A stretch of 64,000 nt of DNA from contig CP136066.1 of the NCBI GenBank assembly GCA_032622095.1, positions 93,765,319-93,829,318 of the forward strand, read 5' to 3'. The translations under genes were made by a program, and so were the position numbers. The notes beneath the pieces are model-generated. The model was not told where the DNA came from. It made no database searches and saw nothing but the letters and a program-made list of their open reading frames with translations. Shown here piece by piece: positions 23,211 through 39,960 of this stretch (its first letter is position 1; each line of letters starts with the position of its first letter). Origin of the DNA: Siphonodentalium dalli (Eukaryota > Mollusca > Scaphopoda > Gadilida > Siphonodentaliidae).

Positions 23211-24180
23211 TTAAAAAAAACAAAATAAACTAGAAATTTTAAACTTCCAATTGGAAGTTTGATACTTCCATATAATTATCATATATATTCCAATCCAAAC
23301 CCCTTCTCAATCATTACCTTTCCCATAACCCAAACCTTAACCATAACCATACCTATCGGCATCCCATACTGTATCTTAAGGCGAAATGTTTTCATAAGCA
23401 TAACCGTGCTCTAGTCGTAACCATAACCACATCTACTATTCTAACTATGTATATAACAATAGCCAACCCTTACCCATCCTTTAGCCCTGACTATACTATT
23501 CACATCCCTGACATAATCCATAACACTAACCATAAAACTAACCCGAACACAAACCCTAAATATTTATCTAACGGTTACCTGGATCAAGTTACCCATGTGT
23601 CGATTTGTACTGAGATAAACCACACATATTCCATGAGACACCTCTGGGAAGCTACCAATTTCTCCATCCATTTATTCGAAGCTAAAGATAAACACTCTTT
23701 ATTGCTAATGATTAGTGCTACTTAAGTCATCTGAGATCCACGGCACCTGCCCCATGGCAATATCATGGTCAAGTTACCCATCTGTAGCAATTTCCCCACA
23801 ATCTTCCAAGCTGATAATAAGCGCTATTTGATGTGTATCTTTGTTGATATCATTTATTTGTCCCACCTCAAGTCATATGATGGCAAAGCACCTAACGGAT
23901 AGCATTTCCCTGGACAATTTAAACATGTGCACTAATTTTCAGCTCCGTGGGTCCGATCATAATAGGTATGTAATTAATTATGTTATTAAATTATTCATGA
24001 ATGCCAATTTAAATCATTTGACGTCAGCTGTACCTATCCGATGACACTCCATTTGAGAATTTACCATGTGTACCAATTTTCTTTTGCCATGATCCAACCG
24101 GTTGGTCGCCAATAGCCGGGCAGACAGACAAACGAACACACACACAATTGGGTTTTATTAGTATAAATACATAAGTGTGT

Positions 24181-24218
<38 letters not shown>

Positions 24219-27200
24219 ATTGGCAACGGGAATAAAGAACACGTGCGGGTTCTTTATACACGCATGTGTTTCTATCTTGTACCTATATTTCAAATAAAAG
24301 ACATGAGATGTTAAAAATTACATCTGCAATTGGATGGTATTTTCTCGTGAAAGATACAGAGAGTTATAGTCTGTCCAACACTGAAGTGCGAAATTTTAAA
24401 TCAATGCCGATCTGTAAATTGCCCGTGTCGGTTTATCAATTTGTCGGGTCAGTTATTTCAACGGCCAGTGGAAACACACCTGCTGGTGACAAATCATTAT
24501 TTAAAGCTAAGTGAGTAAAGGCCGATCCACACCTGGCGCGAGCGCGCGATTATAACGGCCGTGACTGACATCATGTATGCACTTTGTGTATGTATACACC
24601 TAGTTTATGAACTGAAGCGATCACAAACATGCCTGATATATAAAACCTGATGCACGATATAGTTCTCTACTTATAATGTTAATAGTTTTACTCGATCATG
24701 ATGGAGACAGAGTATAATAAAAGCCAAGCACCCTTCTGGTGGTAATATTATTACTTGATTATGACGGTGATAGTATATATAATAAACGTCCGTGTAACAT
24801 TCTATACTCGTTCGCTAAAAAAAACTTAGAATACTACCCTGCACATCCTCTCTTCGGTTTAGTTTTATCTGGATTGGCGAATTTGACCCCCCCCTCTCTA
24901 AGTCTCTGCGGAATTTGCATAAAGTCTGAACCCTCCCGAAGCGAGCTCTTCGTTGGGCAGGTTGCTTTGTGGTCAATCTTGGTGGGCAATCCGACAGTAT
25001 ACCGACGTACATGTCCCTGCATTAAAGATGGATTATCTCTTTAAATAACAAATTTGAAATAGTTGCATGGGTCTAAAATAATAACTATGAATTGAATAAC
25101 CCTGCCCGGAAAGGCTTCTATCAATTACTATCTATTTTATTTCGAATATTTTATTATGAAATGAGATGATTAATTGGGACACTTTATTTGTCTATTTTTA
25201 GAACAGACAATTCAAGCGATATTATATAAAGATAGGTAGCATTAGGTTGTTTTTATAGCTACGTACCGAACATCAAATATCCCAGATTGATTGATTGTAT
25301 TGTTTTGTTCCATAGTTATAAGCGATAAAGAGTATAATTAACGTGTATTTGTGATAAAATTACACAATAACATTTCTGATATATGTTAACAGTAACCACT
25401 ATTGTTCATTAACTAAACAACCACACCTTTTTTTAGCAGAAAATATTCGCAATCAAATCAATATTAATCGAAAGAAGCATTTCTGGACAGGAGTCTTCGA
25501 TTCATTTCTAATATTTTATACCCCGGTAACTATATAATACATGTTTACAAAGAGATAATCCACCTATAACATCCGTCCTTCATTCGCCCATTTTGATTTG
25601 GCAGGAAAAATATCGGATTGTTTTGTCCCAGCCATACATTGGTAATAGCTGGGACAAAACACTTTCAAGTGGAACATTTTCGGTCCGAATCACTCTTCTC
25701 ATCTGGAAAATGCAATAAATATTTGGCTCCTCTATTCGCCATGTTCCTCAATTAGAGAGAGAGAGAGGGGGGTGATTAATTTGTTCAATATTTTTCAACT
25801 GTAACTCAGTCAATTTAAAACCAATTACAAAATGTTCACGGCATCGATATCGGGGTGTCAGGTAGAACATGCATTCCATTAAAGTTTGGTCGCGATTGGA
25901 GAGAATTTGAACATTGAACACCCCTCCCCGTCAATATTATGATAACAGCCACTTTTTTATAAATGAAGATAATTTGTCCCGTTCCGCTACCTCAAAGCAT
26001 TCCGGTGATACTCTACAATAAATTGTCGACACATGTGAGAGGTCGGTTTAAGGGCCATAACTACATAAAGCAAGCAATGACAAATTCACGATGGCTTAAC
26101 ATAATGAATCTGTAACGCGCTCAATTGCCCATCCCCCCTTTGCGCTGCCCATATACACCGCTTCTGTATACGCGCCTGCTTCACGTTAATGGTAGTATAA
26201 TACTGTCCTTATTATACTACCATTAACGCGTAGGCGAGTATATAGAAGCGGCGTATATGGGCAGAGCAAAGGGGTGGGAACGAAGCTGAGCGCGTTACAG
26301 GCCCCTGTGCAATAGATATATACAAAATACTACATATATTCCTTACATCGCAACATGGCGACCACGTTGCTCAGCTTGTTAATGTTATGGCGAACTGGGT
26401 CACATATGTCGTCCAACAAATTACGCGTCTTGTTCTGACTGTAGTTTAGAGAGCGTCCTGCTTTATCCTTCTGCATAACGGGACAGTCCAATAATTCCTC
26501 ACATCTCTATGAAATCATTACATTCACCAGAATGTGATAAAAGCGAATATTTGGATAAATGGAGTTCTACTATACCCAAACTCTCGCATTGTAGAAATAT
26601 CACGGACATGTCACTTACGAATCAGTTAACTAATACTAAAGTTATCAATCAGAAACCATCTCAGACGGACGCACAGACAGACATGTTGATTACTATATTC
26701 CTCCTCCATCTATCGGGGACAATTAGATATATATATTGATGAACGGACGAACAAGCTGATTCATGTAGGCATATACAATTCCCACCCCACCCACAACTGA
26801 TTGCAGGGGTATAATAAGGTAAGAATTATAATATAAATGGTACCTGAACACTCCACATTAATGCACGTATAATCGGAAGATTAATGAGAATGCTTTAATG
26901 TCGTTCTCTTTAGCACTGCACATTTGCAGAATTCCAACATGGAAACACGACTCCAATTTGACGATTTCCCTATGTTGGATGTTACTAACTCCGAAAATAT
27001 CCGTCCCATTCTCACAAGACTTGTCCCACATGGGCAGATAAGTGGTTCAAACAAGCACATAACATGTACCGCGATCAATGAACGTTGAATCCGAAGAATA
27101 AAATGAATTTCACTGTATATTCAACAGTCACGATAAACAACAACACACAAAGCAATCCACATGGGGTATGAACGTAATCGAAAAGAAAAGAGCGTTCTCT

Positions 27201-28404
27201 GTAAGTACATTCCCTATATGGTGGGAATAATGAGCGTTTGTTTCACGTTTGCTTGTTGACAAGACTTATATGACGGCGCACGAACCTATCAGTGGTGTTT
27301 TATTTTGTGAAAGTATAAAGGGAGTCATTTCTAATTTGGCAGACATATACTAACGGAAAGAATTGAATGTCCATTTGCAATATCCTACGGTGTATAACAA
27401 TATACAAATTGTTATTACGAAAATGATGATGTTTGCATTTTTCTATGTGTTTATCGTTGTTATCGCAAATGAAATAATGGGATATACGTCGTCTTTACGT
27501 TAGTATAAGATTACATAGTATAACTAAGCCTTGTTTGATCCCATTAATGTAATTTTTGTATTTTGTTTGGTTGTATATGAGATGCAGTGCGTTGAATATG
27601 CGAAAGAAAATACAAAAGTGAAATGCACGCACGCAGTTAGTTCATGACACACTATACATGATAAAATGATAATTTAGCACACACCATGGGCTACAAAATT
27701 TACGAATCGGTGGGTTTATATTCAAATCCAAGTTATTTGGTTTATAACAGCTCTGATATGTACTCATACCAATATACCACTCTGGAAATGATTGTTGGAA
27801 TTCGATGGGAGTTCTGTCGGTTCCCACGTAGAGGAATGAGTCTGGCCCGCGAGACGGGTGTGTTCGAATCGGAGCTAGGTTCCATCCGCGGGAGGATGGG
27901 GTAGCAGGAGAGAGGGGAGTGACAAATTTTTGGTGTATATATAGAAAATATATATTATATATATAAGCGGAAATTTTGTGAAGAGCTCTTTTCACTTGAC
28001 TGAGGAAAAAATAATTTTCTAAGTCCAAAAGTTTAGGTTGAAATAATGAAGCCTTTTTCAAAAAGTTAAAACAAAATGAACGACTTTTCTGGTACAGGTT
28101 GATTTGGACCCTTTTGGACTCTGGTTTCCCCAAAAGTCGACTCTGTTTCGTGCGTAGCAAAACGAGAAATTTATCAATCAGTATTTGAATAAGACGGGAT
28201 GAAAGGTACAGCCGTGTCTTTGACACGGCTAGTTTGTTGAATGACACGTGAGCATGTACAACATTCGTTCATAGTTCGTGTATTATACTTTGAATAGACA
28301 ATTTCTTTGTTAACAGTTTGTTAACGGGGTTAGGTTTGAGCGGACCTTTGTCAAAATTTCCTGGTTTGGTCTTCTGTCTATGTTTAATACGTTCAGTACA
28401 TAGT
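23211..28404. other. Intron 6 sequence without a recognisable gene
   Basis: 23300-23570 is rich in degenerate CCATAACC-like motifs. 24184-24216 is a TA microsatellite preceded by CAGACAGACAAACGAACACA, resembling the tail of a retroposon. 25610-25670 has an inverted GTTTTGTCCCAGC pair. 26105-26305 is a short copy of the foldback element at 48357, listed separately. The 201-codon minus-strand ORF at 27642-28247 has no recognisable domain and biased AT-driven composition, and I do not call it a gene. The rest shows nothing clear. Confidence 0.5.
26105..26305. mobile_element. Short foldback relative of the 48357-49415 element
   Basis: The left arm is CTGTAACGCGCTCAATTGCC and GCGCTGCCCATATACACCGC. 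The right arm repeats them in inverted order and ends GCGTTACAGGCCCCTGTG. Most of the interior of the long version is missing and the left terminal bases are degraded. Confidence 0.8.
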
Positions 28405-31400
28405 TTTCGAATATCTCTGGCCTCCATCGTCATAATACCGCAAGTACGTAATTGTTTTGAAGTACTAGAAATTCCCCATCGAATGACACCAAACACGTGA
28501 CGATCGGTTGAAGGAATTTAAATTCATAGTGCATTTTCTGTAAACTTGAACAAAAGGAAGGGGCCACAATTTCTACATTTGTCAACTGATTCATAAAATT
28601 CACTCACAATGACACTCAGTACATCATATAGATTCTTCACAACCATTTTGGTTCAAATCGGCGACAAAAAAAAAAAAGACCAATTTTGCCCCTCCCCTAG
28701 CCCAGAAAAATTTGAGCGGACCTTTGTCAAAATTTCCTGGTTTGGTCTTCTGTCTATGTTTAAGCACTTTCTACACATGGACTTTATTAGTACATTTTTC
28801 GATGTGTTATAACTTGGTCATTTCTCACCCGATTTACAAAATTTTGGCTGGGATCAGTGACAAGAAAAAAATTGACAAATTTTGCACCCCTCCCCAGGTC
28901 AACAAATTGTTTTCGGACCTTGGTGAAAATTTCCCCGATTCGGATTCGTACCCTTTCGTTAGTTAACACGATTACGAGTACCAAATTCAGCTGCTTGACT
29001 TCTTATAGGAGAAGATCTGGGCACAAACTTTTTCCAAAATTTTGGTTTAAGGGCCATAACTCTGGTAAGCAAGCTGGGACATAAACCTAAATGTCTCGAG
29101 TCGCTGTAGGTTGGCAAGGTGCATATATCTACCAAATTTCAATATTCTATCTTTTAAACTTTCAGAGATATAAGGGTTACAAAATATATTAAGAAGAAGA
29201 ATAAATAATAGTGAAAAATAAAAAATTGAATAACAATATACTTCCATATTAAAATATGGAAGTATAATAAGGGAATCGCGCGGAATTGATTGGAATGTTG
29301 ATAGTATGGTTTATTGACATTTCTGTGTTCAGTTGGAACGCTCTGGTGTGACCCCCACCCATGCCTCGAAATATGGTGACGCGGGTAGAATAGTCGTCAT
29401 ATATCGGCCAATTTTGTAGATATTGAGCTAATTTTTGCGTCATTGTGTTCGTATTTGTTGCCCCTTTAATATTTACCAGGGTTCTGGTGAGGTATTGTGG
29501 TGATATTTTACTATGTAGGCCAATATGTATGTTGTTCAGTTCATACTTTTCGAATATCTCTGGCCTCTATCGACATAATACGGCAAGTCGGTAATCTTTA
29601 GAAGTACTAGAAATTCCCCATCGAATGACACCAAGCACATGACGATTTATTGAAGGAATTTAAATTCATAGTGCATTTTCTGTAAACTTGGAAAAAGGAA
29701 GGGGCCACAATTTCGACATTTGTCAACCGATTCATAAAATTCACTCACGATGACACTCAGTGCATTTTATAGATACTTCACAACAATTTTGGTTCAAATC
29801 GGCGACAAAAAAAAATTGACAAATTTTGCCCCTCCCCTAGCCCAGAAAAAAATTGAGCAGACCTTTGTCAAAATGTCGTGGTTTGGTCTTCTGTCTATGT
29901 TTAAGACGCTCACATAGAGCAAATCCAGCTGTTGCGCTTCGTCTAAGAGAAGATCTGCGAACAAGCACTTTCTACACATGGACTTTATTAGTACATTTTT
30001 CGATGTGTTATAACTTGTCATTTCTCACCCGATTTACAAAATTCTTTCACGAGTAGCATCAGTACGTCGTATAGATACCCGACAGTAAAAATGGCTGGGA
30101 TCAGTGACAAGAAAAAAATTGACAAATTTTGCACCCCTCCCCAGGTCAACAAATTGTTTTCGGACCTTGGTGAAAATTTCCCCGATTCGTACCCTTTCGT
30201 TAGTTAACACGATTACGAGAACCAAATTCAGCTGCTTGACTCCTTATAGGAGAAGATCTGGGCACAAACTTTTTCCAAAATTTTGGTTTAAGGGCCATAA
30301 CCAGGGCTGGCGATCTAGAAAATCCAGGAGGGCTATTAATAGCCCTCCTAGATATGCCTAGGAGGGCTATAGCCCTCCTCAACTTTTAAAGTTATGATTT
30401 ATTTTATCTGAGTTACTACTGCCGTTAGTTTGTCTATTTTTGATGTTGTATAACTCCATTTAAATTAATTTTCTTCATGTGGAAACAAAGTGTCCACAGA
30501 GTTGTGAATGTCAAAATCCCCCACAGTAATTATGGTATGGTGAATATTTAACTATGTTTTATATGTTGTGATAATCTATATGTACAAGAAACAAAATGTA
30601 AGAGTATTTGTACTCAACAATTTGTCAGTCGGTGTCCAACCCATGCAACGGAATTGGGTGAGTTTGTTCACATTAAAAGCATTCTCCATGAAAGTGTAAT
30701 TTTACGTAAAATACACAATCAAGAACAATATTAAATCCAGTATATTTGCACTTGAATATTGACTGTTTTTTCTCTCAAAGTAATCCATATTCCATTGTCG
30801 ATCGCAGACTGCTGCTTGCAGCGGTCAAGTCGCTATCTATAGATTTACTGGGTGTTTGCAATTGGGGACATAGAAAATAGTTTCTGAACTTTAATAATTG
30901 AATAACAGTGTAAACTAGAATACGTGGATACATTTAGCTAATTATATTAAAATATTGTCAATCGAAGCGATAAAAGACGGCTGCAAGCTAAATACAATTT
31001 TCACTGATAGGAACCGGAAACGGAACGAAAGGTTGAACTTAATTGGGACAGTGACATTTGGTTCTCACTATCCACAAACATGTGCCATTTTATCCAGTGA
31101 AATATATTGTAAGCTCAATCTTATGAAGAGAAATTATTTATTTTGGTCATAAAATGTGTGAGAATCGATCAAAAGATCAGATTTACGAAACAGTTCGTTC
31201 CGGAATTTACTGATTCCGCTATAATTCCCATTTGACATTACCGTCAAGTCACGCATGCGCACAGTCCCCACACTGTACAATATAATTACGATTTCGATGC
31301 AGTATTTTACTCATTAAACACAATAAAATAACTAAATAATAAATGTCCTATCGTAGACGAGGCGGGCTATAAAAAGCCCGCCTTGGAAAATTCTAGGCGG

Positions 31401-32130
31401 GCTGTAGGCGGGCAGCCCGCCAGCCCGCCTTGAGATTTCCAGGCCTGCATAACTCTGGTAAGCAAGCTGGGACATAAACCTAAATTTCCCCGATTCGTAC
31501 CCTTTCGTTAGTTAACACGATTACGAGTACCAAATTCAGTTGCTTGACTTCTTATAGGAGAAGATCTGGGCACAAACTTTTTCCAAAATTTTGGTTTAAG
31601 GGCCATAACTCTGGTAAGCAAGCTGGGACATAAACCTAAATGTCTCGAGTCGCTGTAGGTTGGCAAGGTGCATATATCTACCAAATTTCAATATTCTATC
31701 TTTTAAACTTTCAGAGATATAAGGGTTACAAAATATATTAAGAAGAAGAATAAATAATAGTGAAAAATAAAAAATTGAATAACAATATACTTCCATATTA
31801 AAATATTGAAGTATAATAAGGGAATCGCGCGGAATTTATTGGAATGTCGATAGTATGGTTTATTGACATTTCTGTGTTCAGTTGGAACGCTCTGGTGTGA
31901 CCCCCACCCATGCCTCGAAATATGGTGACGCGGGTAGAATAGTCGTCATATATCGGCCAATTTTGTAGATATTGAGCAAGGTGCATATATCTACCAAATT
32001 TCAATATTCTATCTTTTAAACTTTCAGAGATATAAGGGTTACAAAATATATTAAGAAGAAGAATAAATAATAGTGAAAAATAAAAAATTGGATAACAATA
32101 TACTTCCATATTAAAATATGGAAGTATACT
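28405..32130. repeat. Segmental tandem duplication, about 1.2-kb unit
   Basis: Unit 1 runs from about 28405 (TTCGAATATCTCTGGCCTCC) to 29553, and unit 2 from about 29554 to 31975 including a 1146-bp insertion. A third partial unit runs to 32130. Shared landmarks include GGAAGGGGCCACAATTTC, TCACCCGATTTACAAAATT, AGAAGATCTGGGCACAAAC and CTTCCATATTAAAATAT at unit ends. Unit 2 also repeats about 190 bp around 31450-31640. Short ORFs recur identically because the sequence is duplicated; none looks coding. Confidence 0.85.
30296..31453. mobile_element. Inserted element with CAGGSCTGG ends and 6-bp target duplication
   Basis: The element is 30302-31447 (1146 bp). The left end is CAGGGCTGGCGATCT and the right end (complement) CAGGCCTGGAAATCT. 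CATAAC flanks both sides (30296-30301, 31448-31453), and the uninterrupted site is visible in unit 1 at about 29050 (GGGCCATAACTCTGG). It contains GGAGGGCTATTAATAGCCCTCC-type palindromes at the left and GGCGGGCTG repeats at the right. There is no transposase. Confidence 0.83.
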
Positions 32131-32454
32131 AAAAAAAATTTTTTTTTTAAATAATTAAACAAAAATGTTTGTTAAAGATTACAAATTTTTAAAAACTGAC
32201 ACCATTATAACTCTGCCAAGGGTACCCCAAGTCACCACACCAAATTTGTTTAAATCAGTCCAAAATCTTGTGTTATGTACTGGTAAATTTGTTTGGAGCG
32301 ACATTAAATCCAATTCACCAATTTCATCCCATGCCTTTGGACTACTTAGCTATTAATAAGGCTATATTATTTTCTGATGTCTCTTATGCCAATGTGCAGA
32401 TAATCTGATAAAGAAAGCTATGGTATCTAATTTAAAATAAAGATTCAACAATAC

Positions 32455-32693
32455 ACATCACATGATATTAACAGTAGACTTGAACATCTGCTGCCTTGCA
32501 CAGCTCAAGATATCACTCTACAGATGGTCTGAGGTCATTATAAATGTTATTGGTTTAATAGAGATGCCAGCTTTCAACATAAACAATTCCTGTGATTTGT
32601 TGACAGCTCTGCTATATAATTTATATTAATGGGTCAGCAGTGAGGTGGCTTATCTTGATCTATATTGTTGGTAGAATTTGATACATTATCATT
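32455..32693 (+). repeat. Left half of a dispersed-repeat copy split by the 10.9-kb element
   Basis: This matches about 18810-19036 (CTCTACAGATGGTCTGAGGT, GATTTGTTGACAGCTCTGC) and stops at TTATCATT. The copy resumes at 43642 with GTAAACTTAAATTGG. The stretch before it (32131-32454) shows no structure. Confidence 0.85.
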
Positions 32694-33719
32694 TAGACCG
32701 GCCCCCATATGAGGGTAGTGTCACACGAAAGGGTAGAAATTTTTACGCCAACTCCAATTATCCTTGCCCCATGGGGGTTCCAAAACACTGAGGTATCCAG
32801 GGCGGAGCAGGTGGAAAATATATTTTTTTGACCTTTTTGTTGTTTTTGACCTGCAAATTTCAGTATAATCAGGAAGACCAATAAAATAAGACAAATGTTA
32901 AACAAAATATACTTGGATATCATATACTTATTCCATCTGGGTTGCTTAACATTTATGATGTGCAAAAAGTTATATTATCCAACAATTTTTGTGAAAAATT
33001 CACAAAAATGCCAAAAAAATGCATAAATTGCAGTGCTTTTTCCAAAAAAAAATTCCAGAAGATTTTCTATAAAATTTTCATTTTTGGTATAAAGCTCTCA
33101 GTGGTGCATCACAATTTTCAGCATTATATACCTGATTTATTAATATCAACTTCACCAGCAATGATATCCAACAAGCCGAGATATTTCCAAAAACTGAACC
33201 CACCCCCCTAAAACTGATTTTCTGTCTGAAAATACCTGTCAAGTCAGAATAGCCCGTTTTCGTTCCATTTTGTTAACCAATTCAGAGTCTTATCATATAT
33301 CATGGAATTAAAATGTATCTGAGGAGGTTTATGTTATGTTAGAGTCTATTTTTTGTTTTTGGATTTTTTGTTTTTTGGGGTAAATTAACTAAAATTTTGA
33401 TTATTTTTAAGTGAAATTTTTTGGAAAATTTCCCATGACTTTATCAGTTTTACGGATACAGCCGCACAACATGCAACAAAATGAGCATAAATTGTTTCCC
33501 AATATCAGACATGAAATGCTATAATCATGTACCAGACCAGAATTAAGAAATAAAGTAAAACTTAACCCTACCCCAAAATAGTGTTCTCAATGCTTTCAAT
33601 TTTATGCTATTCTAAACTCGAAAGGTCGTTCATACTAGCTGATATAATTCATATCATAAATTGCAATAGTTCTGTCCACGGATTATGCAATCTCATCTTC
33701 ACTGTCAATTTCATCAAAT

Positions 33720-33965
33720 GTGATGGTAACAGTCAATAGAATTTCTGTGCAACATCTTACAACTCAGGCTGCCTATCAGCCGTCCATCCATGAAGTGCTA
33801 CACCGGGAGTGCTTGATTTGGCAATGGTTGCAAATCTCCACTGTTTTTCTATCATGTTGGCTTGTTTTGATTGTAGAATTAAAGATTCCTCACATGGTGG
33901 AAGTACAGAAAGATCAAGTACCTTCTACTGATTCTCGAACTTCTGCTGGAACATTATCCGCCTAG
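33720..33965 (-). pseudogene. Decayed element-encoded protein, left-arm copy
   Basis: The minus strand here matches the plus strand of about 39720-40020. It encodes traces of a segment around LPPC and HSKRANIIAKQW. The frame is broken and a deletion of about 65 bp relative to the right arm lies at about 34105. It is a relic of the element's own gene. Confidence 0.5.
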
Positions 33966-34299
33966 CTTGATTCACTTTTCTCGAATGTTGAACATAAGGC
34001 ACATGCTAACTCCTCGAGTGTAGTAAGCGTGTCACTGTCCAAAACCCAATTCGTTCCTAAATAAGCCATGACTTCCATATATTTTGATTGTCTTTTCAGC
34101 GAAGGAATGTGAAGGAATGGAACCCAATAAGTACATTCTTCTGTATATTTGAAATCTCGATATCACTGACTTGAATCACCTGCCCATTAGCATCAAAATT
34201 GATGAACTATTATCAGGGGGAAATCATTTAACGTTTCCTCCATTGTGCATAAACGCCATCAAGATAGAGAACTCTCTGACATGACCTCTCTATCGATTA

Positions 34300-35890
34300 A
34301 TATATTGTTGAGTTATTGTGGAAAGCAATAGCAACCCAAGGTACACATGTACAAGCAACCCAGTAACATACAGTCACTCCATATATACACATAAACACCA
34401 TACAAATGTCAAGATAGTCACTCACTCTATACACATCATACATCTGACCCATGACCATATAGTCACTCCCTGTATACCTATTTACCACTTTCCTGATCAT
34501 AAGTCAATCCTTGTATACCAATTCATCTCACCATTGGCAATACGGTCACTCCCCGTATACCTATTCGCCATGGACAAAATAGCCATTCAAGATAAACATA
34601 TACACCCCATCTGTGACCATAGAGTCACTCCATGTATACATATGCATCTCACCATTGGCCATATAGCCACTTGCTTTATATACGTATCCCTCACCCATGA
34701 CCATATATATCCACACTCGTGTATACCTGTACACTCCACACATGCCCATGCAGGCACACTAGGTATACTCATACAACTGACCCATGACCAAATAGCCACC
34801 CCCTGTGTACCTATCCAACACATTCATGATCATACAGTCAATCATTGTATACCTATTCACCTCACCATTGGTCATACATCACTCGTTGTATACATGTTCA
34901 CCAAACCCATGGCAAGATAGCCATGCAAGATATACATATATCCCCCAACCATGACCATAGAATCACTCCAGGTAAACATATGCACCTCACTAATGTTGAT
35001 ATAGCCACTCACTTTATACACATACCTCTCCATAACCATACAGCCACTCTTGTGTATACCTGTATACCCTACACATGACCATACAGCCACACCAGGTATA
35101 CTCCTACACCTGACCCATGACCATATAGTCACTCCCTGTATACCTATTCATCACATTCATGATCATACAGTCACTCCTTGTATACCTGTTCACATCACCA
35201 TTGGCCATACAGTCACTCCCTGAAAACATATTCACCTCACTATTGGCCATAGAGTCACTCACTATACATATTTGCCATGTCAATAGCCATATAGCCACTC
35301 GATATATACATATACACCCACACATGACCATCCACACGCTCGTCAATGACCATTCAGCATATATCAGGTACACATATACACATTATGACTACTGCCATTC
35401 CATGTACACTTATACGCATTACACATAGCTGCACATATATTTATCCATTCACCCCACCGTGATCATACAAACAACACATGTATACATATACACCTACCAG
35501 TGACAACACAGCCACACAAGGTACACCTGTACATCCCACCCATGACCATACAGTCACTCCATATATACATAAAAACACATATGACCATGTAGGTACATGT
35601 ACTCTCGTTATTTACATAAACCACAACAATGTCCATTGAGCCACATCGTGTACACCTGTACTGGGTAGTCATAACCATACAACCATACAGTCACTCCATG
35701 TATACCTATTCACCTCACACATGACCATACACTCACTCCTTGCATACATATACATCTCACCATGGCCACCCCATTCATGACCATATAGCTAACCATGTAC
35801 AGCTATTCGCATCATTCATGACCATACAATAACTCCCATTATACATATTCACCTCACCTATGACCACACGGTAACTTCCTGGTTGCCATG
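34300..35890. repeat. Degenerate minisatellite, about 60-65-bp unit
   Basis: Units carry CCATGACCATATAGTCACTC followed by C-rich TGTATACCTATTCACCTCACC variants, about 25 times. Open reading frames on both strands here are repeat artefacts. It sits between the arms of the foldback element. Confidence 0.85.
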
Positions 35891-35924
35891 TTGACCTCCA
35901 CCCTGTATCATGTTGATCAATTTT

Positions 35925-38895
<2,971 letters not shown>

Positions 38896-39374
38896 ATCCT
38901 AATAGGCCAAAATAGCCACAGATTATGATTCATTTCAGTTCCATTTCCAAGTTCTGCCTATTTATTTAAAAAAATATAGCCAGTATCCAAAAAGAGGTTC
39001 CCAGGGGTGGGGGGATAAGGGAACTTTAAAATTAATTTGTTATGCCCCATAAGGAAATGGGACAACCAGAATAGAACATTTAGTTGTCAGTTGATTAGCT
39101 AACATGTAAAATAACCAAGTGAGTCACAATTTGCTACATTTTCGGTAACGCAGAGAATATTTGTAAAAAATGGTTTATAAACACATTAGTGTGACACATT
39201 TAAGGTAGATCAAAACAATAAACACCTTTCATACCAAACATAGTTACATTTTACTTGAAAATGTTTTGCCATTATTTATATCAAGTTTGTGAGAGAAAAA
39301 TCCGATATTTCTGGTAATGTCAGTGGTGACAATAGTAAAAATTAACTAAGGTGCATCAGACATGTTAGTGTTCA

Positions 39375-39960
39375 ATGTATAGAAGGCATATTAGCCAATT
39401 TTATACATCAACCACAACTTCTAAGCGATTGCGGGACACGCTGGGTCAATATCTACCATTTCCACATTTTGGCAGCCAAATATACAGAAGAATGCAGTTG
39501 TTGGGTTCCATTCCTTCACAGACAATAATTACCTTTCATCGTTGTTCCGAAAAGGAAAAAAAAACACTTCTGGAAGTTGCTGGAAAGACCATCAAGATAT
39601 ATGGAAGTCATGGCTTATTTAGGAACGAATTGGGATTTGGACAGTGACACGCTTAATACAATCAAGGAGTTAACATGTGCCTTATACATGTATGGTCCAA
39701 ATTCGAGAAAAGTGAATTAAGCTAGGTGGGTAAAGTTCCAGTAGAAGTTCGAGAATCAGTAAAAGGTAGTTGATCTTTCTGCACTTCCACCATGTGAGGA
39801 ATCTTTAATTCTACACTCAAAACGTGCCAACATAATAGCAAAACAGTGGAGACTTGCAACCATTGCCAAATCAATCACTCCCGGTGTAGCACTTCATAGA
39901 TGGACGGCCGATAGGCAGCCTGAGTTAAATTGTTTGAACCATTCTTTCCCGTAAGATGTT
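39375..39960 (+). pseudogene. Decayed element-encoded protein, right-arm copy
   Basis: An open part (39375-39647) contains TFHRCSEKEKKTLLEVAGKT and IKIYGSHGLFRNELGF. Other frames continue with TIKELTCALYMYGPNSRKVN, then SALPPCEESLILHSKRANII and AKQWRLATIAKSITPGVALH. Widespread uncharacterised ORFs of invertebrate transposons contain a similar order (TCxxY, then LPPC...H..RANY...W). This comparison is from memory, so the family is a suggestion. Stops and frame changes break it. Confidence 0.5.

Noticed and set aside
23300-23570. Interstitial telomere-like CCATAACC stretch
   Set aside because: The motifs are irregular and do not match a telomere hexamer array.
27845-27900. tRNA-like B box (GTGTTCGAATCGGAGC)
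   Set aside because: A TTCGAATC match is present, but no convincing A box or cloverleaf could be built. At most a decayed tRNA-derived SINE.
27642-28247. 201-codon minus-strand ORF
   Set aside because: No recognisable domain, AT-driven composition, no splice or promoter context, and it overlaps a sequence that looks like a degraded repeat.
34318-35428. Several ORFs of 80-200 codons in the minisatellite
   Set aside because: Their peptides repeat with the DNA unit and exist on both strands.
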